This document shows, in pieces, positions 54,013 to 62,913 of a DNA stretch of 64,000 nucleotides (positions are counted from its first letter, which is position 1; every line of letters begins with the position of its first letter). The DNA comes from Bos javanicus. Lineage: Eukaryota > Chordata > Mammalia > Artiodactyla > Bovidae. The position numbers and the translations under genes were made by a program. The stretch is taken from the NCBI RefSeq assembly GCF_032452875.1, contig NC_083884.1, positions 19,795,501-19,859,500 of the forward strand. The letters are read 5' to 3'. The notes beneath the pieces are model-generated. The model saw nothing but the letters and a program-made list of their open reading frames with translations, did no database searches and was not told the origin of the DNA.

Positions 54013-54099
54013 CTCAGATGGTAAAGAATCTGCCTGCAATGCAGGAGACCTGGGTTCAATCCCTGGGTCAGGAAGATCCCCTGGAGAAGGAAATGGCAA
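53779..54099 (-). other. Fusion open frame across the SINE/BovB junction
   Basis: A 106-codon frame. Its first ~30 residues are antisense Bov-tA (including GDLPDPGIEPRSPALQ). The rest is in-frame BovB reverse-transcriptase-region sequence (NIQKTKIMASGPITSWEIDG, then ITADGDCSHEIKRRLL). It ends soon after, with no catalytic motif. I regard it as accidental, not as a gene. Confidence 0.85.
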
Positions 54100-54215
54100 C
54101 CCACTTTAGTATTCTTGCCTGGAGAATCCCATGGACAGAGGAGCCTGGCAGGCTACAGTCCATGGGGTTGCAGAGAGTCAGATACAAGTGAGCAACTAAT
54201 GCTTTCACTTTACTT
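54013..54215 (+). mobile_element. Bov-tA SINE lacking its first bases
   Basis: A sense SINE that starts inside the head at CTCAGATGGTAAAGAATCTG and runs to the tail GTGAGCAACTAATGCTTTCA. The usual first ~13 bases (GGCTTCCCTGGTG) are absent. The point of fusion shares GCTCA between the two elements. Confidence 0.93.
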
Positions 54216-55149
54216 TCAAGAGATTTCAGGTGAAAAACTGGGTTGCAGTCAGATCGATATGAAGAGGGGTAAATAAGGACTATTATTAATATAATGTGTT
54301 TTAAGTAATTTTGATAGCAAATTAGTTTGGATAATGTCAAGGTTTGCTGCCAAGTGAAAAAAAAAAAAAAACTTGGGTTTTCAGAAATGATGGATTTAAG
54401 AATTACAGATAAGGCATTATTGAATCTTCACCTGTCACTTGGCCTTTGAGGGTAACTACTGCCTCCAGTTCCTTAGCTTTTCTGGAATTTCTATGTATGA
54501 ATTAATGTGTGACTTACTAACTTCTGTCTTCGCGAAATTAGTGTTGTCTTTCTCTGCTCTGTTAAGTCAGTTAACACTTGTTCACTTGCTTTCCATCTTC
54601 CAAAATTTGGTTAATATATCTCTTCTGCTCTTTATCTTCTTCCATATTTCACCTTGTATGTGTTTACTTATTCTATTTCTTAACTGGATTCTTACTGGAC
54701 TTTCAAGAATGAATGGAGATCGTTGGAAGTGTCCAATCTGTCATGTTTAATCAGAGTCCACATGTCAAGGTTAACCAGGACCCAGAGATAGAAAAAAATG
54801 GTTTACTAATGATAGAATCCTGCAGTTCTGTAATGACATTTCAATGAAGAGGAGTGAGTTGCTAGGTAATTGGTAAAAGGCAATAATTTCTTAAGATTTT
54901 ATCATCTGAAGCCTCATAGATTGAACTTCTATTTTAGGGGCGTCAACAGGCTTATTGGCTCTCCCTGGCCGTAGTGAACTAAGTGGTAACCTGGCTCTCT
55001 CCTCCCCAACCCCACCAGCCCCGCAAATATATGTCTACAACCGAGCCTTCGGAGCCCATGAGTATAACTTATAAGGCCCAAGATGAGATTAAGTTAAGAA
55101 TTTTGAGGCTTTTTTCAGAATTATCTGGATAGGCTCTAAATAAGGAGTT
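54216..55149. other. Unassigned sequence
   Basis: This includes an A16 run near 54357-54372. The 103-codon frame 54439-54750 is hydrophobic only because the DNA is T-rich. Confidence 0.45.
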
Positions 55150-55605
55150 TTGAAGTTAGACCCACACAGAGAAGATGATGTGAAGAGGGAACAGAGAGAG
55201 AGGAGGCCACAAACCACTGGATACTGATGGCTACCAGAAGCTGGAAGATGCAAGAAATGGATGTTCTCCCAGAACAGGGGTCCCCAACTTCCAGGATCCA
55301 ATGCCTGATGATATGGTGCAGCTGATGTAATAACAATGTAAATAAAGTGCACAGTAAATGTGCTAGAATCATCTTGAAACCATCCGCCACCCCAGTCCAT
55401 GGAAAAAATTGTCTTCTATGAAACTGGTTCCTGGGGCCCAAAAGATTGGGGACTGCTGTCCTAGAGCCTACAGAGGGAGTGCAGCCCTGCCCATGCCTTG
55501 ATTTTGGACTTCTGGCTCTAGAATCATGAGAAAATGCGTTTCTGTTATTTCAAGCCACCGATTTGTGATGATTTGTTACAGCACCTGGGAAACTAGTGCA
55601 CGGGC
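55150..55605 (+). mobile_element. MLT1-type LTR split by a hAT element
   Basis: Sense MLT1. The left half has 'ACTGATGGCTACCAGAAGCT' and 'GGAAGATGCAAGAAATGGAT'. The right half has 'CCTAGAGCCTACAGAGGGAG', 'GCCTTGATTTTGGACTTCTG' and 'TGTTATTTCAAGCCACCGAT'. Confidence 0.75.
55275..55460. mobile_element. hAT DNA transposon with terminal inverted repeats
   Basis: It starts CAGGGGTCCCCAACTTCC and ends with the complementary GATTGGGGACTGCTG. The interior keeps 'CAATGCCTGATGATATGGTG' and 'AAATTGTCTTCTATGAAACT'. Flanking TCCCAGAA and TCCTAGAG are a plausible decayed 8-bp hAT target duplication. It is non-autonomous. Confidence 0.8.
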
Positions 55606-55834
55606 AGTGCAGTACTATATTGTCTTCCCCCGAGTGAGAGCAAGTTCTCTTTATATGAAACAAACATGTATGGGAATTACCCTATTTATAATTTTAGACA
55701 AGTTGATTCTCTTCTGTGGGCCACAGTTTTAAAACCTAAAAGTTAGGGATGGTGGTCAGTGATATGAAATGCCTCGGTTTTGTATGGAAACTCTACTTTG
55801 TTCTGTGTTGACCTAAATGGGAATGAAGTTCAAA

Positions 55835-55925
55835 AAAGTTCACACACACACATATAACTGATTCATTTTGCTATACATAAGAAACTTAACATTGTAAAGC
55901 AAACAGACTCCAATAAAAACATTCT
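55835..55925 (+). mobile_element. L1 3' terminus
   Basis: Sense L1 end: 'ATATAACTGATTCATTTTGC', 'AACATTGTAAAGCAAACAGA' and 'CTCCAATAAAAAC'. Confidence 0.8.
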
Positions 55926-56153
55926 TGGTTTGTTCAAATCCTAATATGGCCGTGAGAAAACTGACATGTTTGCATCATCCATGTAATGAATATGCAAATA
56001 AATCCCAAGTGAAACTAATACCATTACTCCACCCTTGGGATGCAGTTAAAAAACAAGCATTTTTCTTCTTACTTTTTATTTTGGAATAGCTATTTGGATG
56101 TGCTTGTATATGAAATCAATAGTATATTTTGTTTGGACAACTTGCTTGATTTG

Positions 56154-56632
56154 AGGGCTTCCCAGGTGGCGCTGCTGCTGCTGCTGCTGCCGCTTCAGTC
56201 GTGTCCGACTCTGTGCGACCCCATAGACGGCAGCCCACCAGGCTCCCCGGTCCCTGGGATTCTCCAGGCAAGAACGCTGGAGTGGGTTGCCATTTCCTTC
56301 TCCAGTGCATGAAAATGAAAAGTGAAAGTGAAGTCGCTCAGTCGTGTCCGACTCTTAGCGACCCCATGGACTGCAGCTTACCAGGCTCCTCTGTCCGTGG
56401 ATTCTCCAGGCCAGAACACTGTAGTGGGGGTGCCATTTTCACTAGTAGTTAAAGAACCTGCCTGCCAATGCAGGAGGCACAATAGACATGGGTTCAATCC
56501 CTGGGTCGGGAAGAACCCCGGGAGTAGGAAATGGCACCCACTCCAGTATTCTTGCCTGGAAAATTCCAAAGGCAGAGGAGCTGGTGGGCTACAGTCAGTG
56601 GAGCTGCAAAGAGTCAGACACAACTGAGCACA
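56154..56632 (+). mobile_element. Bov-tA SINE split by a BOV-A2
   Basis: The outer sense SINE begins GAGGGCTTCCCAGGTGGCG, is broken at about 56172, and resumes at 'AGTTAAAGAACCTGCCTGCC'. It then runs normally through 'GGGTCGGGAAGAACCCC' to 'CAACTGAGCACAGCC'. Confidence 0.93.
56173..56440 (-). mobile_element. BOV-A2 SINE nested in a Bov-tA
   Basis: Antisense BOV-A2: (GCT)6 tail at 56171-56189, then CGCTTCAGTCGTGTCCGACT, linker GCATGAAAATGAAAAGTGAA, ending GGGGGTGCCATTTTC. The last few bases of the usual GCCTTCTCC end are missing or replaced. A short CGCT/CACT target repeat is likely. Confidence 0.94.
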
Positions 56633-57084
56633 GCCTGAGTTAAACTTTTAATGTAAAATTTGATCACAGACTAGTCTACTTTAATAGGCATTTATATTAA
56701 TCTTACAAAGACATGATATGAAATCAAATTAATAGTGGCTTTTTAATCCCCATTTTTGTTGTCTAGATTGCTCTCTATCTTCTCTAGAAGGCTTTTCTTA
56801 ATTTAAAATTGAATGAATGGCTGATTCAATCACATACATTTTTAAATGTTCATGAAAAACACATTTAACTTTATTACCAAGTTTAAAGACCTTTCTCCTT
56901 CTTGCATGTAATCTATAACCACAACAGTCTTGGGTCTTATTTCCTTTCATGCTCTTAGGACCTTTGTTTTTTTCTTTTAAAAACTATTTTAAACTGTACT
57001 TCCTCATTTCCCAACAGACGACAGAACCTGGACACTATTTTTTTTTCTGTTTTTCTCCTCACAAAATGTGTAAATTCCAGTTTA
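56633..57084. other. Unassigned sequence
   Basis: No repeat or gene is recognised. Confidence 0.5.
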
Positions 57085-57335
57085 GATATTGTAATTAATG
57101 CTTATTAAGCACTTACTATGTGCTTCCACATTCATACACTCTTACAAGTTCATCACTTTTATTAATTATTATGAGTGAGGTAGGTACATTATTATCACTT
57201 CCACTTTATAGGTAGGAAAATTGAGGCACACAGAGGTTAAATAACTCACATAGTCATAAAATCCTAGAAAAGATCTAGGGTTTTAAGCCTGGCAGTATAG
57301 CTCCAAAACCATGCTCTGAACCACTAACCCACGGT
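57085..57335 (+). repeat. MIR SINE
   Basis: Nearly full length and clear: 'AAGCACTTACTATGTGCTTC', 'ATGAGTGAGGTAGGTACATT', 'AAATTGAGGCACACAGAGGT' and 'CCAAAACCATGCTCTGAACC'. Confidence 0.9.
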
Positions 57336-57714
57336 GTCTTTCACTGTTTGAAGAGCTATCTCAACGTAATGGGTATTGACCGGATGTATTCATGTGATTC
57401 ACCATTAAGACCTGAAAGGCTCTTCCGGGCTCTACTGTATAAAAGGGTTCTTGGAAATTTTCTCTGGTCATTTAGTGACCATGCTTTTTATATATGTGTG
57501 TTAAAAGACTGTAGAAATCCCATAAGCTCTTATTAGTTGTCCAACATCATGGAAATCTGGAAACAAATGAAGCACTTAACTGATCCAGATTCTCGAATTA
57601 GTAAGTTCAGGCATAAGAATAACTGTATTCTATTCCGCCTGACCACTCGTCCTTTACTTGGGCTGTGGTGTGCTTCATTGCCCTGGGGATCTTATCTGAA
57701 CACTTCATGCAGGT
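57336..57714. other. Unassigned sequence
   Basis: No repeat or gene is recognised. The frames 57348-57536 and 57537-57761 abut but share no family features. Confidence 0.45.
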
Positions 57715-57867
57715 TCAAATTAAAAAGTCTGGAATTAACAGATACACACTACTTTATATAAAACAGATAAATAACAAGGACTTAGTATATAGCTCAGGGA
57801 ACTATTTTCAGTATCTTGTAATACCTTATAATGGAAAAGAATCTGAAAAAGAATGTATATACATATA

Positions 57868-58112
57868 CATGGCTTCCCTTAGGGCTCAGAGGGTAAAGAA
57901 TCCATCTGCAGTGGCTCAGGGGGTAAACAATTCACTTGCAATGCTGGAGACACAGGAGATACAGGTTCAATTCCTAGGTCAGAAAGATCCCCTGGAAGAG
58001 TACATGGCAACTCACCCCAATATTCTTGGCCTGGAAATTCCCGTGGACAGAAGAGCCTGTTGGGCTAGAGTCCAAAGGGCAGCAAAGAATCAGACATGAC
58101 TGAGTGACTAAG
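57868..58112 (+). mobile_element. Bov-tA SINE with a duplicated head segment
   Basis: Sense. The head motif GGCTCAGAGGGTAAAGAATC is followed about 35 bp later by a second version, GGCTCAGGGGGTAAACAATT. The body and tail (CAGACATGACTGAGTGACTA) are normal. A (CA)n tract follows. Confidence 0.92.
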
Positions 58113-58166
58113 CATACACACACACACACACACACACACATTCAGATGTATATATATATATATATG
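58113..58166. repeat. (CA)n and (TA)n microsatellites
   Basis: About 13 CA units (58115-58140) come directly behind the SINE tail. The (TA)9 run (58149-58166) belongs to the interrupted L1 UTR. Confidence 0.9.
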
Positions 58167-58230
58167 CTTTAATGTACACCTGAAACACAACATTGCAAGT
58201 CAACTATATTCAATAAGAAAAAATTCTAAA

Positions 58231-59008
58231 AAATAGTTACTTTTTTCATCTTTCCATGTTATACCTTGACTGAGGATATATGAGGTGCCATCTCCACTGC
58301 AGAGAGGAGCTGCCCTGAGTGTGACATCCAGTGGGGAGAAGGTGGTGAGGGGAAGATTTTCAGAGCCTGACTGACAGGGAGCAGCCCTGTAGCCAGTCAC
58401 CCCTAAAGAAAAGCACATTTTCTCCTAATGCTGTAAGTGTTCTGCTAATGGGGATTTTCAAGCTCTGGATAATGATGGTTTCACTCCAGGCTATAGAGCT
58501 GTGGCAGTCTGTTGCCTGAGTGAAGCTGGGAGCATGGTGATCCCTCTTCTCTTCACTGACCTCCTCCCCCGTGCTTGCTCAGTGATGCAGAGCTAGATAG
58601 GACCAGACTAGATGTAAATTGCAAGCTACTCTGGGTTCCAAGAGACAGAAACTGGGCAAAGGATGGGTAATTCATGAGGACAAACTTGCAAAATCTGGCA
58701 TCTTCATGAGACTTCTCTGGTCTGAAAGAAGTGGGCAGGGTAATCCAGAAGACCATGCACTGAAAATCATACACCTGAACCTTTTCCACATTTGCTCCGT
58801 TTCTGGACAGGCCAGCAAAAGTAAAGAGACGAAGACAGGGCACAATTGTAACTATGCAGGCTTTACTAGTACATGTACTTTCCCCATGTTGATCAGAAGT
58901 TCATTTTGATGAAATTGATGAATTTCTACAGTAAACTATCTCCGGCTATTGAGGATTTTCATGGTCTTAAATGTATCTAAAATCCTAACATGTGACTCTC
59001 CTTGTGTT
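58231..59008. other. Unassigned sequence
   Basis: About 780 bp of unique-looking DNA. Overlapping opposite-strand frames of 96 codons (58553-58843 and 58619-58909) show no family features. Confidence 0.45.
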
Positions 59009-61245
59009 TCAATTCAGTCGCTCAGTCATGTCTGACTCTTTGCAACCCCATGACTGCAGCATGCCAGGCTTTCCTGCCCATCACCATCTTTTTTTGCTGT
59101 TAGTTCTAGAAGGTCTTGTAGGTCATCATAGAACTATTCAAATTCAGCTTGTTCTGCATCAGTGGTTGGGGCATAGACTTGGATTACTGTGATACTGAAT
59201 GGCTTTCCTTGGAAATGAACAGAGATCGTTCTGTCATTTTTGAGATTGCACGCAAGTACTGCATTTTGGACTCTTTTTTTGACTATGAGGGCTACTCCAT
59301 TTCTTCTAAGGAATTCTTGCCCATAGTAGTAGATAAAATGGTCATTTGAATTAAGTTTGCCCATTCTGGTCCGTTTTTGTTCACTGATTCCTAAAATGTC
59401 AATATTCACTCTTGTCATCTCCTGTTTTACCATTTCTAATTTACCTTGATTCATGGACCTGTAACAGTCTAGGTTCCTATGCAACATTGTTCTTTGCAGC
59501 ATCAAACTTTATTTTCACCACCAGCCACATCCACAACTGGGCATTGTTTTCACTTTGGCTCCGTCTCTTCATTCTTTGAGTTATTTCTCCACTCTTCTCC
59601 AGTAGCATATTGGGCATCTACTGACCTGAGGAGTCATCTTGCAGTGTCCTATCTTTTTGCTTTTTCATGCTGTTCATAAGTGTTCTCAAAGCAAGAATAT
59701 TGACATAGTTTGCCATTCCCTTCTCTAGTGGACCACATTTTGTCAGAACTCTCCACCATGACCCAGCTGTCTTGGGTGGCCCTACATGGCATGGCTCATA
59801 GTTCCATTGAGTTAGACGCGGCTGTGGTCCATGGGATCAGTTTGATTATTTTTCTGTGATTATTGCTTTCATTCTGTCTGCCTTCTGATGGATGAGGATA
59901 AGAGGATTGTGGAAGCTTCCTGATGGGAGGGACTGGCTGTGGGGGAATTTGGGTCTTGTTCTGATGGGTGGGGCCATGCTCAGTTCAGTTCAGTCATTCA
60001 GTCATGTCTGACTCTTTGTGATTCCATGGACTGCAGCACGCCAGGCATCCCTGTCCATCACCAACTCCCAGAGTTTACTCAAACTCATGTCCATTGAGTT
60101 GGTGATGCCATCCAACCATCTCATCCTCTGACATCCCCTTCTCCTCCCACCTTCGATCTTACCCAGCATCAGGGTCTTTTCAAATGAGTCAGTTCTTTGC
60201 ATCAGATGGCCAAAGTATTAGAGCTTCAGCATCAGTCCTTCCAATGAATATTCAGAATTGATTTCCTTTAGGATGGACTGGTTGGATCTCCTTACAGTCC
60301 AAGGGACTCTCAAGAGTCTTCTCCAACACCACAGTTCAAAAGCATCAATTCTTCAGTGCTCAGCATTCCTTATAATACAACTCTCACATCCATACATAAC
60401 TACTGGGAAAACCATAGCTTTGACTAGACGGATCTTTGCTGCCAAAGTAATGTTTCTGTTTTTAATAACCCGTAGATTGGTCATCACTTTTCTTCCAAGG
60501 CAAGCATCTTTTAACTTCTTGGCTGCAATCACCATCTGCAGTGATTTTGGAGTCCCCCAAAATAAAGTCTGTCACTGTTTCCACTGTTTCCCCATCTATT
60601 TGCCATGAAGTGATGGGACCAGATGCCATGATCTTAGTTTTCTGAATGTTGAGTTTTAAGCCAACTTTTTCACTCTCCTCTTTCACTTTCATCAAGAGGC
60701 TCTTTAGTTCTTCTTCGCTTTCTGCCATAGGGTGAAAGGGACTACTCCGTAAATCTTTAATTCAATTTTCTGTTGATGGATGGGGCTGTGTTTCCTCCTG
60801 GTAGTTTGGCCTGAGGCCAACCCTTGGTAGGGGTAATGGTGGTAATGGTGACCTCCTTCAAAAGGAGGTCCTGTCAACCAGCAGAAATCAGGCAGTTCCC
60901 CCATGCGTCAGGCCACCACTGACCCGTGCCTCCGCAGGATACATTCAAACACTCAAAGGCAGGTCTGGCTCAGTCTCTGTGGGGTCTCTGGGTCCTGGTG
61001 TACACCAAGTTTTGTTTGAGCCGTCCAAGCATCTCTGGAAGGTATAGGGTTGGATTCTAAACATGATTTTGCACCCTACCCCCCTTGCTGTCTTGTTGGG
61101 GTTTCTCCTTTGCCCTTGGACGAGGGGGATCATTTTTTGGTGGGATCCAACATTCTCTTGTTGATGGTGGTTCAGCAGCGAGTTGCACTTTTGGAGCTCT
61201 CACAGGAGAAGATGAACGTACCTCCTTCTACTACGCTATCTTCAC
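59009..61245 (-). mobile_element. BovB LINE, 5'-complete but internally deleted
   Basis: In minus-strand order: a 5' UTR from about 61245 (start resembling the family's 'AAGATGGCGGAGTAGAAGG') to 60740 and again 59960 to about 59510, then the first part of the endonuclease domain (frame 59505-59134), then a jump at about 59091 to the last 80 bp of BovB (59009-59090). Endonuclease residues seen include ILGISEQKRTRMGK, YGQEFLRRNGVALIV and VYAPTTDAEQAE. The rest of the endonuclease and all of the reverse transcriptase are absent. A second BovB lies inside its 5' UTR. Confidence 0.88.
59975..60730 (-). mobile_element. Second BovB, nested and 5'-truncated
   Basis: About 755 bp of antisense BovB 3' sequence with the same orientation as its host. 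It runs from the AACTGAACTGAGC end to 'CTTCGCTTTCTGCCATAGGG', just short of the YADD codons. The frame 60728-60462 keeps LNIQKTKIMASGPITSW and ITADGDCSQEVKR. Host sequence stops at 'GGGGCCATGCTCAGT' and resumes at 'CCGTAAATCTTTAATTC'. Confidence 0.9.
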
Positions 61246-61255
61246 TTTGTCGTTG

Positions 61256-61428
61256 TTACTGTTTAGTTGCTCAGTTGTGTCTGACTCTTTTGCATGCACA
61301 CAGACTTTGGCCAGCCAGGCTCCTCTGTTTATGGGATTTTCTGGGTAAGAATACTGGAGTGGGTTGTCATTTCTTCCTCCAGGGGCTCTTCCCGACCAGG
61401 GATTGAGCCCATGTCTCCTGCATTGCTC
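61256..61428 (-). mobile_element. Bov-tA SINE, head incomplete
   Basis: Antisense: 'TTTAGTTGCTCAGTTGTGTC', 'GGAGTGGGTTGTCATTTCTT' and 'CTTCCCGACCAGGGATTGAG'. It is cut at TCTCCTGCATTGC, so the outer half of the tRNA-like head is missing. It abuts the 5' end of the BovB. Confidence 0.92.
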
Positions 61429-61639
61429 CTTCTGTTCACTCACATCTATTAAATAAGTAAATTGAAAGGTACAAAGGAACCAAGATATGGTATAATTGAT
61501 CTTGTTTCATTGTATATGAATGAAATTCATTAAATATTTGTTTTATACTTCATTATTCAAAGTTTCTGGGAACTAGAAAATGGCCATGCTGAGGATAATA
61601 TAGACAACACACAAGGTACATTTGGAAAAAACTCAAACT
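61429..61639. other. Unassigned AT-rich sequence
   Basis: No repeat or gene is recognised. Confidence 0.5.
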
Positions 61640-61745
61640 AATAAACACTTCTCTACCAAATATACCAGGTTCTGAATATACAAAAATGAATATATTCCTC
61701 TCGCGGAGTTCACAATCTAGCAAAGAAGTTCATGGGTGGGTTTTA
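61640..61745 (-). mobile_element. Possible L2 fragment
   Basis: 'CAGGTTCTGAATATACAAAA' and 'GAGTTCACAATCTAGCAAAG' match the antisense L2 3' region. Confidence 0.5.
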
Positions 61746-61856
61746 TATGGACTGATTGTAACATTTATAATAGTGTTGTTATTAAAAGCACCTATACTTT
61801 ATGCAAATTTAGGGGTATTATACAATAATAAGGATTCAAATTAAAATTTATTGGTG

Positions 61857-61887
61857 TTGTTTAGTTGCTAAGTCATGTCCAGCTCGT
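61857..61887 (-). mobile_element. BovB/Bov-SINE tail remnant
   Basis: Only about 30 bp: GTTTAGTTGCTAAGTCATGT then CCAGCTC. It is a minimal 3' piece and cannot be assigned to BovB or a SINE. Confidence 0.6.
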
Positions 61888-62890
61888 AAGGAGGCAGAGG
61901 GGAACAGAGTGTCATCATCTCCCTGTGGCATTTGCCATCTTGGTGACTCTTGCGTTGGCTGACATTGGTGGTTGAGGTTGAAGAGTCAGCCCCCCTTCTC
62001 TCAATCATGTGAGGCCCTTCCGAGCTGTGCTCCTAGAGTCTGCCCTTCTGGGTAATGACCTTGCAAGAGCGCTTTGTGAGGAGCTGTACTTCCTGCTAAC
62101 GTTCAAGGTCTATTTATAGAGAACAGAGAGTCCCTGCTGTTCCATGTCCCACAGACGACATGTTCTTTTCAATGGCTAACAACAAGCTGGAAGCTCCTTA
62201 GTGGTCTCTGGTGATCCTGTGGCATTCCCTTTTAGCTAGTTTCTCTCGGGGTAGAGCGGGAGCTGGGTCATATCTCCTGTCTGAAGTTGTGCTAAGGTCA
62301 TGTCAAGGGTGAACCAAAGTGTGGGCCACAACCACTGCTGCAGCTCTTTTTTCATTAAGGCAAGATCTGGAAATTAAACTCTTTTGATGATTCTTGGTGG
62401 AAAGACAATTCACCCAAGAAAACCCAGTGACAAACCAACTAATCTCAAGCAAATGAAGTGGAAAAGGGGCCACAAAGCTTCTAGGGAGCGTAAACTATGA
62501 AAGGGTCTAAGTACTGAGCAATGCACCAGAGTCTCTCTGGGTGATTGGAACAATCATGCATACGTAGGCAGAAGAGGTCATAAGGTAACTTTGGTTTCAG
62601 AATTTGGGAGGGGTAGATAACATGAACAGGAAGTTGACCTATTTCAGGATGTTTACTCATTGTAAAGCATATGTTTGAATGAACACTCCCACCCTGGATT
62701 CACTGCGTATATGAGTTCAGATGAAATTTGCTTATGGTTTTTAAAAGTTGGTTAAAGATCACATCATCCAGTAGAGGTGAAATTGTACCTGTAGAATCCT
62801 TAAGGCCTGCTTCTATCATAGCGTGAGCATTTGTGAGCTCCTTTAATGTGGTAGAAATACAGTTATAATCCAGAACTCTACACTTTCATT
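61888..62890. other. Unique stretch with a MEF2-like site
   Basis: About 1 kb with no recognised repeat and somewhat more CpG than its surroundings. CTATTTATAG at 62110-62119 fits the MEF2 consensus YTA(A/T)4TAR and could also be read as a TATA-like element. No exon or start site can be shown. Confidence 0.3.
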
Positions 62891-62893
62891 CTC

Positions 62894-62913
62894 AAAAAAA
62901 AAAAAAAAAAAAT
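62894..62913. repeat. Poly-A tract
   Basis: About 19-20 A. No retroposon body is recognised upstream, although 62640-62893 has not been assigned. Confidence 0.8.

Larger units (their letters stand above)
57715..58230 (+). mobile_element. L1 3' UTR split by a SINE
   Basis: The left half has 'ATTAACAGATACACACTACT', 'AGCTCAGGGAACTATTTTCA' and 'AATGGAAAAGAATCTGAAAA'. The right half has 'TAATGTACACCTGAAACACA' and 'CAAGTCAACTATATTCAATA'. Both are sense. Confidence 0.88.

Noticed and set aside
54439..54750. 103-codon hydrophobic frame as a membrane protein
   Set aside because: Hydrophobicity follows from T-rich codons; there is no start context, homology or conserved pattern that I can see.
59134..59505. 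Endonuclease-like frame as a cellular DNA-repair gene
   Set aside because: The residues match the BovB (RTE) endonuclease and the frame is bounded by BovB 5' UTR and 3' end.
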